Positions 50,587 to 59,420 of a DNA stretch of 64,000 nt are shown here, in pieces. Positions within the stretch are counted from its first letter, which is position 1; each line of letters opens with the position of its first letter. This DNA is from an uncultured Phascolarctobacterium sp. Its GTDB lineage: Bacteria > Bacillota > Negativicutes > Acidaminococcales > Acidaminococcaceae. The DNA lies in contig NZ_CAADXO010000073.1 in NCBI RefSeq assembly GCF_900753045.1, positions 27,667 to 91,666 of the forward strand. The letters run 5' to 3'. Made by a program: the position numbers and the translations under genes. The notes beneath the pieces were generated by a model. That model ran no database searches. It worked only from the letters and a program-made list of their open reading frames with translations, and was not told where the DNA came from.

Positions 50587-52290
50587 ATGATGGACCGTGT
50601 AAGAGCGGTCGCACTCGGAAACAGCCCTGCTGATATTCTTTTAAAGAACGGCAGGGTTGTTGACGTGCTGACCGAAACAATTTATGAAGCTGATGTTGCT
50701 ATCGCCGAGGGCGTTATCGCCGGTGTCGGCAGCTATGACAAGGCAGAAAAAATCGTCGACCTGCAGGGAGCATATGTTGCGCCCGGTCTGATTAATGCAC
50801 ATTGCCATGTGGAAAGCTCGATGGCCGTACCGGAGCATTATTGCGCCGAGGAGCTGCGCTGGGGTGTAACCACGCTGATTACCGACCCGCACGAGATTGC
50901 TAACGTAGCGGGTGCAGCGGGTATTCACTATATGCTGGAGGGCGGCGGACAGATGCCGCTGAACTATTATGTGAACCTGCCGAGCTGCGTGCCTGCGACA
51001 CGCTTTGAGCACAGCGGCTGCGTTATGGATGCACGCGATATGATTAAGCTAGTCAATGAGCCTGGTGTACTGGGCATGGGCGAGATGATGAACGTGCCCG
51101 GCGTTATTTATAATTCCGCTGAGGTACAGAAAAAGCTGGACCTGTTCCAAAGTTTGGGCCGCGTAATCGACGGCCATGCACCCTGCGTGCGTGGCAAGGA
51201 GCTGGCTGCCTACGTTGCCAGCGGCATTGATACCGACCATGAGAGCATCAGCTGGGATGAGGCGAAGGAAAAGCTGCGCAACGGTCTGGCAGTGTTGGTG
51301 CGCGAGGGCAGTGCTTCGCGTAATCTGACGGCAATTTTGCGCGGCGTTATTGATGAGGGAATTGATGTAAGCAGTCTGGCTTTCTGTACCGATGATAAGC
51401 ATCTTGCTGACATCCGCCACGAGGGCACCATCCGTCACTGCGTACAAATGGCGATAGAATTAGGCATGGAGCCTGTGCGTGCTTTGCGCCTGGCAACTAT
51501 CAACGCTGCACGTATTTACGGCCTGCATCGCGTGGGTGCTGTTGCTCCCGGCTGGCAGGCAGATTTGGTAGTTTTTGACAACCTGCAAAGCCTGAAACCG
51601 CAGGCTGTTTTCCATAAGGGTGCAGATGCGCTCAAGGCTTGCGAAAAGATTACGCCTGTTACTCCCAATGCCAGCCTGCAGGGCAGCGTGAAGCCTGCAG
51701 CCTTTGATGTGGAAACCTTCGCTTTATCGCATTTTGCAGATGACAGGGAATATCCGGTTATCACTATGCTTCCCGGTGAAATTTTTACCGAGAAGAGTAC
51801 CATTATGGGCAAGAATATTGCCGCTGCATTGGCAAGCGGCGATGTGTATCTGATTGCCGTACTGGAAAGACATCACGGCACCGGTAATGTAGGACTTGGC
51901 CTCTTGCGTGGCTACGGCCTGAAGGACGGCGCGGTAGCGACAACTGTGGCACACGATTCGCATAACCTGATTGTTATCGGCACAAGTCCGGAAGCAATGA
52001 ATGCTGCCGCTAAGGAGCTGGTACGCGTACAGGGCGGTTATACATTGGTCAAGGGTACCGAGGTTATCGATACACTGCCGCTGAATATCTGCGGCCTGAT
52101 GAGCAGCGCACCTGCCGAGGAGCTTATCGGCAGTCTTGATGAAATTGCGGCGAAGGCACATGCGCAGGGAGTTTTAGACGGCATCGATCCGTTCATCAGC
52201 CTGAGCTTTATGGCGTTGCCGGTTATTCCCAAGCTGCGCATTACGGATATGGGCATGTTCGACACGGAAAAATTTGAATTTATAAAATAG
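50587..52290 (+). CDS. ade: Adenine deaminase
   Basis: A 567-residue amidohydrolase converting adenine to hypoxanthine. Metal-site motifs are NAHCHVESSM (HxH), TTLITDPHEIANVAG, the IDGHAPCVRG and DTDHESISWDEA segments, and LAFCTDDKHLADIRHEG (catalytic Asp). The C-terminal domain AVLERHHGTGNVGLGLLRGY is specific to the Ade family. Together with Hpt at 8 kb the product hypoxanthine can be salvaged to IMP. Co-transcribed with the upstream permease. Confidence 0.95.
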   Translation: MMDRVRAVALGNSPADILLKNGRVVDVLTETIYEADVAIAEGVIAGVGSYDKAEKIVDLQGAYVAPGLINAHCHVESSMAVPEHYCAEELRWGVTTLITDPHEIANVAGAAGIHYMLEGGGQMPLNYYVNLPSCVPATRFEHSGCVMDARDMIKLVNEPGVLGMGEMMNVPGVIYNSAEVQKKLDLFQSLGRVIDGHAPCVRGKELAAYVASGIDTDHESISWDEAKEKLRNGLAVLVREGSASRNLTAILRGVIDEGIDVSSLAFCTDDKHLADIRHEGTIRHCVQMAIELGMEPVRALRLATINAARIYGLHRVGAVAPGWQADLVVFDNLQSLKPQAVFHKGADALKACEKITPVTPNASLQGSVKPAAFDVETFALSHFADDREYPVITMLPGEIFTEKSTIMGKNIAAALASGDVYLIAVLERHHGTGNVGLGLLRGYGLKDGAVATTVAHDSHNLIVIGTSPEAMNAAAKELVRVQGGYTLVKGTEVIDTLPLNICGLMSSAPAEELIGSLDEIAAKAHAQGVLDGIDPFISLSFMALPVIPKLRITDMGMFDTEKFEFIK

Positions 52291-52310
52291 AGATATTTGA
52301 GGGGAAAGAA

Positions 52311-53630
52311 ATGCATAAACTTGTATCACAATTAGTTGTTTACCGCAACCTGCCGGCGGATAATTTGCTGGAGCCGTTGGCAGATATCTGCGCTGAATTT
52401 GCAGCGGGTGATTATAACCGCGAGGAACTGACAGCGGAAATCTACGAGCAGGTACATAAGCTGCTTGATATCGGCACCGTTTATGGTTTTGACAAAAATC
52501 TTTGGCATAACTATCTGGCCTATTTGCTCGTCAGCTGTGAAAATCCCTTTGCCATTACCTGCGAAAAGGTTGGGGCCTGTGATGGCAGTGTCAACCTGTT
52601 TGCCAAGCATGACTTCCAAATCTTTCGGCAGCTTTTTGCCTATGATTTCAGCGAGCTGGAGCGTGCGTTGAAAATTAACTGCTTTTCGCTAATCAGCAAT
52701 TACCATGCAGTGGTGAAGCAGGAGCGCCGCTACAATAAAAATATCAGCGACAAGGTGCAGGCGCTCAGCGCCGCTTTGGAAGGTGCTGCCGATGCTGAGG
52801 AGTTTTTTGCCTGCGTTACAAAATTCTACCATGATTACGGCGTGGGCAAGCTGGGCCTGAACAAGGCTTTCCGCATAGCGGAGGCACAGCAGGGCGAGCC
52901 GGAGCTGGTGCCGATATCCAATACAGAGCAGATTACCTTTGCTGATCTCATCGGTTATGAGGACCAGAAGCAGCGCTTGCTGGAAAATACGGCAGCCTTT
53001 GTAGCAGGTCGCCCGGCAAATAACGTGCTGCTTTTCGGCGACAGTGGTACAGGAAAATCCAGCAGTATTAAGGCGCTGATTAACAAATATTACGATCAGG
53101 GCCTGCGGATGATTGAAATCTACAAGCATCAGTTCCGCGACCTGGCGCAGGTGATTGCCCAAATCAAGAACCGCAACTACCGCTTCATTATTTATATGGA
53201 TGATTTGTCATTCGAGGAATTTGAAATCGAATACAAATATCTGAAGGCTATCATCGAAGGCGGCCTGGAGGTACGTCCGGATAATATTTTGATTTATGCT
53301 ACTTCAAATCGCAGACATCTGATTAACGAAACGTGGAAGGACCGCAACGATGTAACGCAGGAGGACGGTATCTATAAGTCGGATACGATGCAGGAAAAGC
53401 TTTCTCTGGTCAACCGCTTCGGCTGTACGATTTATTATGGTCAGCCTACGCAGAAGGAATACTACAAAATCGTCTGTGAGCTGGCTAAAAAGCAGGGACT
53501 GGAGCTTGACGATGATTTCCTTTGTGCCGAAGCGCGTAAGTGGGAGCTGCATCACGGCGGCATTTCCGGACGTACAGCGCAGCAGTTTATTAATTATCTG
53601 CAGGGTGTTGCCGATTTTAGTAAAAAATAG
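52311..53630 (+). CDS. DUF815 AAA-type ATPase
   Basis: A 439-residue protein. About 200 N-terminal residues are not assigned; then the DUF815 ATPase: ITFADLIGYEDQKQRLLENT, Walker A LFGDSGTGKSSSIKALIN (about 240-255), Walker B FIIYMDDLSFEEFE, and IYATSNRRHLINETWKDRND. The C-terminus has a small helical lid (GRTAQQFINYL). Family function is unknown; it resembles DnaA/Cdc6-like AAA ATPases. It begins 20 bp after ade with GAGGGGA upstream, but a functional link to purines is not evident. Confidence 0.88.
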   Translation: MHKLVSQLVVYRNLPADNLLEPLADICAEFAAGDYNREELTAEIYEQVHKLLDIGTVYGFDKNLWHNYLAYLLVSCENPFAITCEKVGACDGSVNLFAKHDFQIFRQLFAYDFSELERALKINCFSLISNYHAVVKQERRYNKNISDKVQALSAALEGAADAEEFFACVTKFYHDYGVGKLGLNKAFRIAEAQQGEPELVPISNTEQITFADLIGYEDQKQRLLENTAAFVAGRPANNVLLFGDSGTGKSSSIKALINKYYDQGLRMIEIYKHQFRDLAQVIAQIKNRNYRFIIYMDDLSFEEFEIEYKYLKAIIEGGLEVRPDNILIYATSNRRHLINETWKDRNDVTQEDGIYKSDTMQEKLSLVNRFGCTIYYGQPTQKEYYKIVCELAKKQGLELDDDFLCAEARKWELHHGGISGRTAQQFINYLQGVADFSKK

Positions 53631-53631
53631 C

Positions 53632-53660
53632 TTGCGTTTACTTGTAGGATATGTTACACT
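53632..53660 (+). promoter_or_regulatory. SigA-type promoter for rpmE
   Basis: TTGCGT and TACACT with a 17-bp spacer, about 88 bp before rpmE. Confidence 0.5.
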
Positions 53661-53747
53661 AATCTAGTGTTAATGCAAGCCGCTTTGCCAAGCAAGGCAG
53701 CTTCTAAATTATGAATATAATGTTCTTAGCAAAGAGAGGTGTAAAGA

Positions 53748-53951
53748 ATGAAAGAAAAGATTCATCCGAATTACGGTGAAGTTACTGCTACCTGCGCATG
53801 TGGTGCAAGCTTCGTAACTGGTAGCACTAAGAAAGAATTACGCGTGGATGTTTGCTCTAAATGCCATCCATTCTTCACTGGTCAACAACGTAACGTAGCT
53901 GCTCGTGGTCGTATCGAGAAGTTCAACAAACGTTACAACAAAGAACAATAA
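53748..53951 (+). CDS. rpmE: Ribosomal protein L31 (zinc form)
   Basis: A 67-residue large-subunit protein of the central protuberance. The zinc Cys are present (CACG near residue 16 and CSKCHPFFTGQQ near 37), so it is the C+ zinc type rather than the zinc-free paralogue. Ends FNKRYNKEQ as typical. GAGAGGTG precedes ATG. It begins the series DUF1385-prfA-prmC seen in many Firmicutes. Confidence 0.97.
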   Translation: MKEKIHPNYGEVTATCACGASFVTGSTKKELRVDVCSKCHPFFTGQQRNVAARGRIEKFNKRYNKEQ

Positions 53952-53961
53952 TCTATACAAT

Positions 53962-53999
53962 AAGGCAGAGCTTGCACATGCGGGTTCTGCTTTATTTAG
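53962..53999 (+). terminator. Weak terminator after rpmE
   Basis: AAGGCAGA and TCTGCTTT (one G-T) with a long loop, followed by ATTTAG. Read-through to the next genes is likely. Confidence 0.45.
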
Positions 54000-54016
54000 T
54001 TTTACGGAGTATATCT

Positions 54017-54895
54017 ATGAGCACGAAAAAATTATCTGTAGGCGGACAAGCCGTAATTGAGGGCGTTATGATGCGCGGACCGCATAAGGTAGCCGTTGCC
54101 GTACGTCAACCTGACGGAGAAATTGCCGTGGATGTAAATCCTGTCAACAGTATCCGTGATAAATATCCTATTTTGAAAAAACCGCTGCTTCGCGGCGTTA
54201 TTGCTTTATTTGAATCATTATATGACGGTATCAAAGCCTTGGCCTATTCGGCACAGGTTTCCGGCGAAGAGGACGAGCAGCTGACGGGCAAGGAAATGGC
54301 AATGACTATTGCTACCTCCGTATTGCTGGCTGTCGGTCTGTTTATTGTTATCCCGACCTGGTCGATGCGTTTTCTGCATGAGCTGACTGAGGATCCGATG
54401 ATGCTCAACCTGGCTGAGGGCGTGCTGCGTATGGTTATTTTCCTGGCCTATATTGCAGCAATTTCCTCTATGGAGGATATTCAGCGTGTATTCCAATATC
54501 ATGGTGCGGAGCACAAAACTATTTATACCTATGAGGCAGGATTACCGTTGCGTGTAGAAAATGTGCGTCCGTTCAGCACGCTGCACCCGCGCTGCGGCAC
54601 CAACTTTCTGATGATTGTCATGCTGATAAGCATGTTTATTTTTACCTTCCTGGGCTGGCCCAGTCTGCTGGAGCGCATTGCTTCCCGCGTAGTGCTGATG
54701 CCGGTAATTGCGGGCGTCAGCTATGAGATTATTCGTTTTGCCGGAGCTCATAACGATAATAAGCTGGTGCATATGGCAATTATGCCGGGACTTTTGCTGC
54801 AGAAGCTGACTACACGTCAGCCTGATGACAGCCAGATTGAGGTGGCGATTGCTTCGCTGAAGGCAGTGCTGCCGCCTGAAGAAATTATAGAGTAA
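54017..54895 (+). CDS. DUF1385 membrane protein (YqhQ-like)
   Basis: A protein of 292 residues with three to five membrane segments. LSVGGQAVIEGVMMRGPHKV is the family signature; later YHGAEHKTIYTYEAG and HPRCGTNFLMIVMLI hold conserved His/Cys that suggest a metal site. It is regularly linked with prfA/prmC in Firmicutes and described only as a putative metal-dependent enzyme. ATG 54017 with ACGGAG eight bases before is preferred to the 53972 start, which lies in the rpmE terminator. Confidence 0.88.
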   Translation: MSTKKLSVGGQAVIEGVMMRGPHKVAVAVRQPDGEIAVDVNPVNSIRDKYPILKKPLLRGVIALFESLYDGIKALAYSAQVSGEEDEQLTGKEMAMTIATSVLLAVGLFIVIPTWSMRFLHELTEDPMMLNLAEGVLRMVIFLAYIAAISSMEDIQRVFQYHGAEHKTIYTYEAGLPLRVENVRPFSTLHPRCGTNFLMIVMLISMFIFTFLGWPSLLERIASRVVLMPVIAGVSYEIIRFAGAHNDNKLVHMAIMPGLLLQKLTTRQPDDSQIEVAIASLKAVLPPEEIIE

Positions 54896-54918
54896 AATAC
54901 TTGAGAGGAGAATTTCTA

Positions 54919-55986
54919 ATGCTCGACAAATTGCAGGCACTAGAAGACAGATATTTAGACTTAGAGGCAAAAATCAGTGACCCCGAGGTTATTGCCGACC
55001 AGACCAACTGGCTGAAAGCTACCAAAGCGCATGCTAAGCTGGAGCCGATTGTTACCGCTTACCGTGAATACCGCGATATGATTAAGGCTCGCGACGAGGC
55101 AGAGGAGCTGCTTGCGGCAGGCGATGACGAAGAGCTGGTGGAAATGGCTAAGGAGGAGCTGAAGGAGCTTAAGCCGCAGATTGAAGAATATGAGGAGAAG
55201 CTCACGATTCTTTTGCTGCCTTCCGACCCGAACGATGACAAAAACGTTATCGTAGAAATCCGCGGCGGTGCCGGCGGTGATGAGGCTGCGCTTTTTGCCG
55301 GTGTTCTCTTCCGTATGTATCTGCGTTATGCAGAAACCCGCGGCTGGCGTGTTGAGGTTATGGATTCCAACCCGACTGAGCTGGGTGGCTTCAAGGAAGT
55401 AGTATTCCAAATCAGCGGCGACAGTGTTTACAGCCGTATGAAATTTGAAAGCGGCGTACATCGTGTACAGCGTGTGCCGGAAACCGAATCTCAGGGACGC
55501 GTGCATACTTCTACCGTTACCGTGGCTGTACTGCCTGAGGCTGAAGAGGTTGACGTAGAAATCAATCCTGCAGACCTGCGTGTAGATACCTATCGTGCAG
55601 GCGGTGCCGGCGGTCAGTACGTAAACAAAACCGAATCTGCAGTACGTATTACCCATATTCCGACAGGCATTGTAGCACAGTGTCAGGATGAAAAATCTCA
55701 GCTGAAGAACCGTGAAAAATGTATGCGCGTATTGCGTGCGCGTATTCTGGAGCAGGCGCAGGAGGAACAGCGTGCCGCTACTGCCGAGGACCGCAAGAGC
55801 CAGGTAGGCACAGGCGACCGCAGCGAGCGTATCCGCACCTACAACTATCCGCAGGGACGTGTTACCGACCACCGCATCGGTCTGACCTTGCATAAGCTGG
55901 ACAGCATTGTCAACGGTGATCTGGACGAGCTGCTGGGTGCGCTGATTACTGCTAAGCAAAGCGAACAATTACGGCAGGTGAAATAA
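54919..55986 (+). CDS. prfA: Peptide chain release factor 1
   Basis: A 355-residue RF1 that reads UAA and UAG stop codons. Domain 3 has the catalytic GGQ in RAGGAGGQYVNKTESAVR (about 225-245), and the codon-recognition PxT-type loop lies in domain 2 (HRVQRVPETESQGRVHTST). It continues to RSERIRTYNYPQGRVTDHRI. The ATG 54919 follows GAGAGGAG; the upstream TTG at 54901 is rejected. PrmC, which methylates the GGQ Gln, is encoded one base after the stop. Confidence 0.97.
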   Translation: MLDKLQALEDRYLDLEAKISDPEVIADQTNWLKATKAHAKLEPIVTAYREYRDMIKARDEAEELLAAGDDEELVEMAKEELKELKPQIEEYEEKLTILLLPSDPNDDKNVIVEIRGGAGGDEAALFAGVLFRMYLRYAETRGWRVEVMDSNPTELGGFKEVVFQISGDSVYSRMKFESGVHRVQRVPETESQGRVHTSTVTVAVLPEAEEVDVEINPADLRVDTYRAGGAGGQYVNKTESAVRITHIPTGIVAQCQDEKSQLKNREKCMRVLRARILEQAQEEQRAATAEDRKSQVGTGDRSERIRTYNYPQGRVTDHRIGLTLHKLDSIVNGDLDELLGALITAKQSEQLRQVK

Positions 55987-55987
55987 A

Positions 55988-56911
55988 ATGGATAAGCCGG
56001 TTTGGACGATTATGAAAATCTTAAACTGGACTAAGCAGCACTTTGAAGCTAAGGGCGTGGAAAATCCACGCCTTGATGCCGAAGTGCTGCTTTGTGCTGT
56101 CTTGAAATGTGAACGCATCAAGCTGTATACCGAGTTTGACAAGCCTCTCAGTGAGGAGGAGCGCGACAAGATGCGCTCTTATGTAGAGCGACGCGCAAAG
56201 CATGAGCCGCTGGCCTATATTATCGGCGAGCGTGCTTTTATGCGCAATAACTTTAAGGTTACGCCTGCTACCCTAGTGCCGCGCCCGGAAACGGAGCTGC
56301 TGGTAGAAAGTCTGGTAAAGGCAGCGCCGATGCTGCGCGCAGACGGTGCCGTAAAGGTTCTGGATATCGGTACAGGCAGCGGTGCGATTATCGTTTCGCT
56401 GCTTGATTATCTGCCTGCTGCCGTAGGCGTGGGCGTGGATATCAGCAACGAGGCTTTGGCAGTGGCGAAGGAAAATGCTGCCGCAATCGGTGTGGACAAG
56501 CGCGTGGCCTTCCGCCAAAGCGATTTATTCAGCAACGTGCCTGTAGAGAAAAAGTTTGATATCATCGTTTCCAATCCGCCGTATATTCCTGCTGCCGACA
56601 TTGCAACGCTGGCGCAGGATGTACAGCAGGAGCCGCGTACTGCGCTTGATGGCGGTGCGGACGGACTTGATTTTTACCGCCGCATCTGTGCCGAAGCTGC
56701 GGAGCATCTGGCTGAGGATGGATTGCTGGCGTTTGAAATCGGCATTGACCAAAGCGAGGCGGTAGAAAAGCTGTGTCTGGAGCATGGCTTTGCCAAAACT
56801 GCCGTGCGTATGGACTATGCAGGCATACCGCGCATGGTTTTTGCTTTAAAAGAAAAAGAGGGTGAGGATAAATATGAAAACCTCCTACTGGAATTTACAA
56901 AAGAACTCTGA
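55988..56911 (+). CDS. prmC: Release factor glutamine methyltransferase PrmC
   Basis: A 307-residue SAM-dependent methyltransferase that methylates Gln of the GGQ motif of release factors. N-terminal helical domain (PRLDAEVLLCAVL), then LVPRPETELLVE, motif I VLDIGTGSGAIIVSL, and the NPPY motif IIVSNPPYIPAAD. Complete length. It starts one base after the prfA stop and its 3' end overlaps the threonylcarbamoyl-AMP synthase gene by 38 bp. Confidence 0.96.
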   Translation: MDKPVWTIMKILNWTKQHFEAKGVENPRLDAEVLLCAVLKCERIKLYTEFDKPLSEEERDKMRSYVERRAKHEPLAYIIGERAFMRNNFKVTPATLVPRPETELLVESLVKAAPMLRADGAVKVLDIGTGSGAIIVSLLDYLPAAVGVGVDISNEALAVAKENAAAIGVDKRVAFRQSDLFSNVPVEKKFDIIVSNPPYIPAADIATLAQDVQQEPRTALDGGADGLDFYRRICAEAAEHLAEDGLLAFEIGIDQSEAVEKLCLEHGFAKTAVRMDYAGIPRMVFALKEKEGEDKYENLLLEFTKEL

Positions 56912-57980
56912 TAATCAAGAGATTATGCAGCAGGCAGCGGCGTTAATCCGTGCGGGTGAGGTTGTATCGTTCCCGACGGAAACAGTTTACGGTCTTGGTG
57001 CAGATGGACTGAATCCTGAGGCTGTAGCCAAGATTTTTGCTGCTAAGGGCAGACCTAACGATAATCCGTTGATTTTACATATTGCGCAAAAGGAAGCGAT
57101 TGAGCAGCTGACTACCGGTCTGAACGCTAATGCCAAAAAGCTCATGGAGCATTTTTGGCCGGGGCCGCTGACGCTGATTGTCAACAAATCCTCGATTGTG
57201 CCTGATACTGTAAGCGCAGGACTGGAAACTGTCGCTGTACGCTTTCCGTCAAATAAATATGCTCAGGACTTTATTCGCGCCTGCGGTTGTCCTATTGCGG
57301 CGCCGTCGGCAAATATTTCCGGCCGTCCGAGCCCCACGAATGCTCAGGATGTGCTGGAGGATATGCAGGGCAAAATTGCCGGTATGCTTGATGGCGGCAA
57401 CTGCGGCATTGGTCTGGAATCCACCGTGGTGGATACAACGAGTGCTGTTCCCACTATCCTGCGACCGGGCGGCATCACCTATGAAATGCTGACCGAAGTA
57501 ATGGGGGCGGTAGAAATCGACCCGGCGCTGCAGGGAGATAAAAACTTTAAGCCCAAGGCCCCGGGAATGAAGTATCGTCATTATGCTCCGAAAGCACCTG
57601 TGTACCTGTTTGAGGGCGAAGCTTGCAAATGTTTGCCGCAGGTTATTGTCAAAGCTTTGGCTGAGGGCAAAACTGTCGGCGTGATTTGCGGACGTGAGCT
57701 GGAGAGCGAGCTGGCAGAGCTTGTCGAAAAGCAGCAGCTGCAGCTTTCCTGCTGGGGTGACAGCCGCGAGCAGCTGGCGGCGGATTTATTCTACCTGCTG
57801 CGCGATTTTGACCGTACCTGTCCGGATGTTATCCTCGCCGAAGGCGTGGAGGAGGATGGCCTGGGACTGGCAATCATGAACCGCCTGCGCAAGGCTGCGG
57901 GCTATCAGATTATAACTCTGGAAAACGGCAGCCTGCATTTAAAAAATAATGTAAATTTACCGTCATTTATGTTACAATAA
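56874..57980 (+). CDS. tsaC: Threonylcarbamoyl-AMP synthase (Sua5/YwlC type)
   Basis: A 368-residue protein of the long (Sua5) type. The YrdC domain (about 20-210) has VVSFPTETVYGLGADGLN, KIFAAKGRPNDNPLILHI and GCPIAAPSANISGRPSPT; a linker with SPGMKYRHYAP-like PGMKYRHYAPKAP leads into the C-terminal Sua5 domain. It makes threonylcarbamoyl-AMP from threonine, bicarbonate and ATP for t6A37 of ANN-reading tRNAs. ATG 56874 with GGTGAGG six bases upstream lies inside the end of prmC, so the two are coupled. Confidence 0.94.
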   Translation: MKTSYWNLQKNSDNQEIMQQAAALIRAGEVVSFPTETVYGLGADGLNPEAVAKIFAAKGRPNDNPLILHIAQKEAIEQLTTGLNANAKKLMEHFWPGPLTLIVNKSSIVPDTVSAGLETVAVRFPSNKYAQDFIRACGCPIAAPSANISGRPSPTNAQDVLEDMQGKIAGMLDGGNCGIGLESTVVDTTSAVPTILRPGGITYEMLTEVMGAVEIDPALQGDKNFKPKAPGMKYRHYAPKAPVYLFEGEACKCLPQVIVKALAEGKTVGVICGRELESELAELVEKQQLQLSCWGDSREQLAADLFYLLRDFDRTCPDVILAEGVEEDGLGLAIMNRLRKAAGYQIITLENGSLHLKNNVNLPSFMLQ

Positions 57981-58030
57981 AGGTTAAAGATAATCCCGGC
58001 ATTAAAAAGCAGGAGAGGAGAAGATTATTT

Positions 58031-58477
58031 ATGAAAATTGCAATGGCTTGTGATCATGGCGGCTTCCATTTGAAGGAGCATATCAAAAAATATTTAGAGG
58101 ATAAAGGCATCGAGGTTGTTGACCATGGTACCTACAGCGAAGATTCCGTAGATTATCCCGACTATGCTGCTAAGCTGTGCGAGGATATTACCAGCGGTGC
58201 AAGCGGTGCGCAAAAGGGCATCCTGATTTGCGGTACCGGCATCGGCATTTCTATCGCTGCCAATAAATGCAAGGGCATTCGCGCTGCTCTGTGCGGTGAT
58301 GTTTTCTCCGCTAAAATGAGCCGCGAGCATAACAATGCCAACGTGCTCTGCATGGGCGAGCGTGTTTTGGGCGTAGGCCTGGCAGAAATGATTACCGACG
58401 CTTGGCTGGAAACCGAATTTGCCGGTGGTCGTCATGAACGCCGTGTAAATAAAATCATGGATTTGGAAGCAAAATAA
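58031..58477 (+). CDS. rpiB: Ribose-5-phosphate isomerase B
   Basis: A 148-residue RpiB/LacAB-type isomerase: IAMACDHGGFHLKEHIKKYL at the start, YPDYAAKLCEDI, the catalytic Cys in GILICGTGIGISIAANK and the phosphate-binding NNANVLCMGERVLG. It converts ribose-5-P to ribulose-5-P, feeding PRPP for the purine pathway. GGAGAGGAG precedes ATG. Normal length. Confidence 0.96.
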   Translation: MKIAMACDHGGFHLKEHIKKYLEDKGIEVVDHGTYSEDSVDYPDYAAKLCEDITSGASGAQKGILICGTGIGISIAANKCKGIRAALCGDVFSAKMSREHNNANVLCMGERVLGVGLAEMITDAWLETEFAGGRHERRVNKIMDLEAK

Positions 58478-58547
58478 TCGTCTTTGTGTCGCAGCCTAAA
58501 CGATTTTTGCGTTTCTGAAAAATAAACAGAAAAGAAGTAAAGCAACA

Positions 58548-59105
58548 ATGGAAACAAATATGCAAATAGCTAAGGAGCTTGCAGCATCTGCTGAGGAGCT
58601 CATTAGCATAGCAAAGCCTAAAAAGGGACAGATTTTCGTGCTTGGTTGCAGTACCAGCGAAGTACTCGGCAACAAAATCGGCACCGGCGGCAGCAGTGAA
58701 ACAGCTGTTGCTATGTTCAAGGCGCTGAAGGCAGTGTGCGATGCACACGAGCTTTATCTTGCCGTACAATGCTGCGAGCATCTCAATCGTTCATTAGTAG
58801 TGGAGGCTGCTACAGCGGAACGCTACAATCTTGAGGAGGTTACTGTGCGTCCGGTGGCTCATGCCGGCGGCGCTATGGCAACTGCCGCTTACGAAAATTT
58901 TGCTGAACCTGTAGTGGTAGAAAAAATTTCTGCCCATCTTGGTATTGATATTGGCCAGACGCTCATCGGCATGCATCTCAAACGAGTTGCTGTTCCTGTA
59001 CGCCTGCAATATAAAAAAATTGGCGAAGCAGTGCTGACTGCCGCTAAAACCCGTCCGCCGTTGGTGGGGGGGCCGCGTGCCCAATACTTGGAAAATCGCC
59101 CATAA
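58548..59105 (+). CDS. DUF436 (TIGR01440) family protein
   Basis: A 185-residue protein of the TIGR01440/YwlG group: IFVLGCSTSEVLGNKIGTGG, LAVQCCEHLNRSLVVEAAT, VRPVAHAGGAMATAAYENF and IGMHLKRVAVPVRL. Function unknown; it almost always lies near rpiB and glyA in Firmicutes. Its last codons (QYLENRP then TAA) run into the 105-bp repeat element, which seems to supply the stop codon, so the normal C-terminus may have been altered. Confidence 0.9.
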   Translation: METNMQIAKELAASAEELISIAKPKKGQIFVLGCSTSEVLGNKIGTGGSSETAVAMFKALKAVCDAHELYLAVQCCEHLNRSLVVEAATAERYNLEEVTVRPVAHAGGAMATAAYENFAEPVVVEKISAHLGIDIGQTLIGMHLKRVAVPVRLQYKKIGEAVLTAAKTRPPLVGGPRAQYLENRP

Positions 59106-59330
59106 GGCACCATCTGCGTTGTTGTCCCTGCCTCGACGTATAGAAATACGCCGTCGGCAGTGACGCCTAGCATCTGGCACCTTCTGAGCGATTTACAATC
59201 GTCCATAGCATCATCTGCGTCGTTATCATTTCCTCGACGTATGAAAATACGCCGTCGGAATACTACGTGGCATTTGGTAGCTTCTGAACGATTTGCAATT
59301 TTCCTATGGTATAAGGCACCATCTGCGTCT
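59104..59330 (+). repeat. Tandem 101-108 bp repeat, two copies plus a partial third
   Basis: CATCTGCGT begins copies at 59111, 59212 and 59320. Each full copy has a stem CGACGTAT...ATACGCCGTCG with a four-base loop (59143-59165 and 59233-59256), then a GCATCTGGCACCTTCTGAGCG or CATTTGGTAGCTTCTGAACG segment and CGATTTxCAAT. No ORF is conserved through it. It looks like a dispersed intergenic element rather than a gene. Confidence 0.75.
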
Positions 59331-59356
59331 TTTAGTAGAGCAGAATTTCTGAGCGC

Positions 59357-59377
59357 TTATCCACAGCCTGTGGATAA
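59357..59377. promoter_or_regulatory. Inverted pair of perfect DnaA boxes
   Basis: TTATCCACA, GCC, TGTGGATAA: two exact consensus DnaA boxes facing each other, 43 bp before glyA. The element is also a 9-bp hairpin, without a T run. Confidence 0.55.
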
Positions 59378-59420
59378 AACTGGTTGATATTTAATGTTTT
59401 ATTTTTAGGAGGGACTTAAA

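Noticed and set aside
59104..59330. CRISPR array
   Set aside because: Repeat unit is over 100 bp, with no short identical repeats and unique spacers, and no cas genes nearby.
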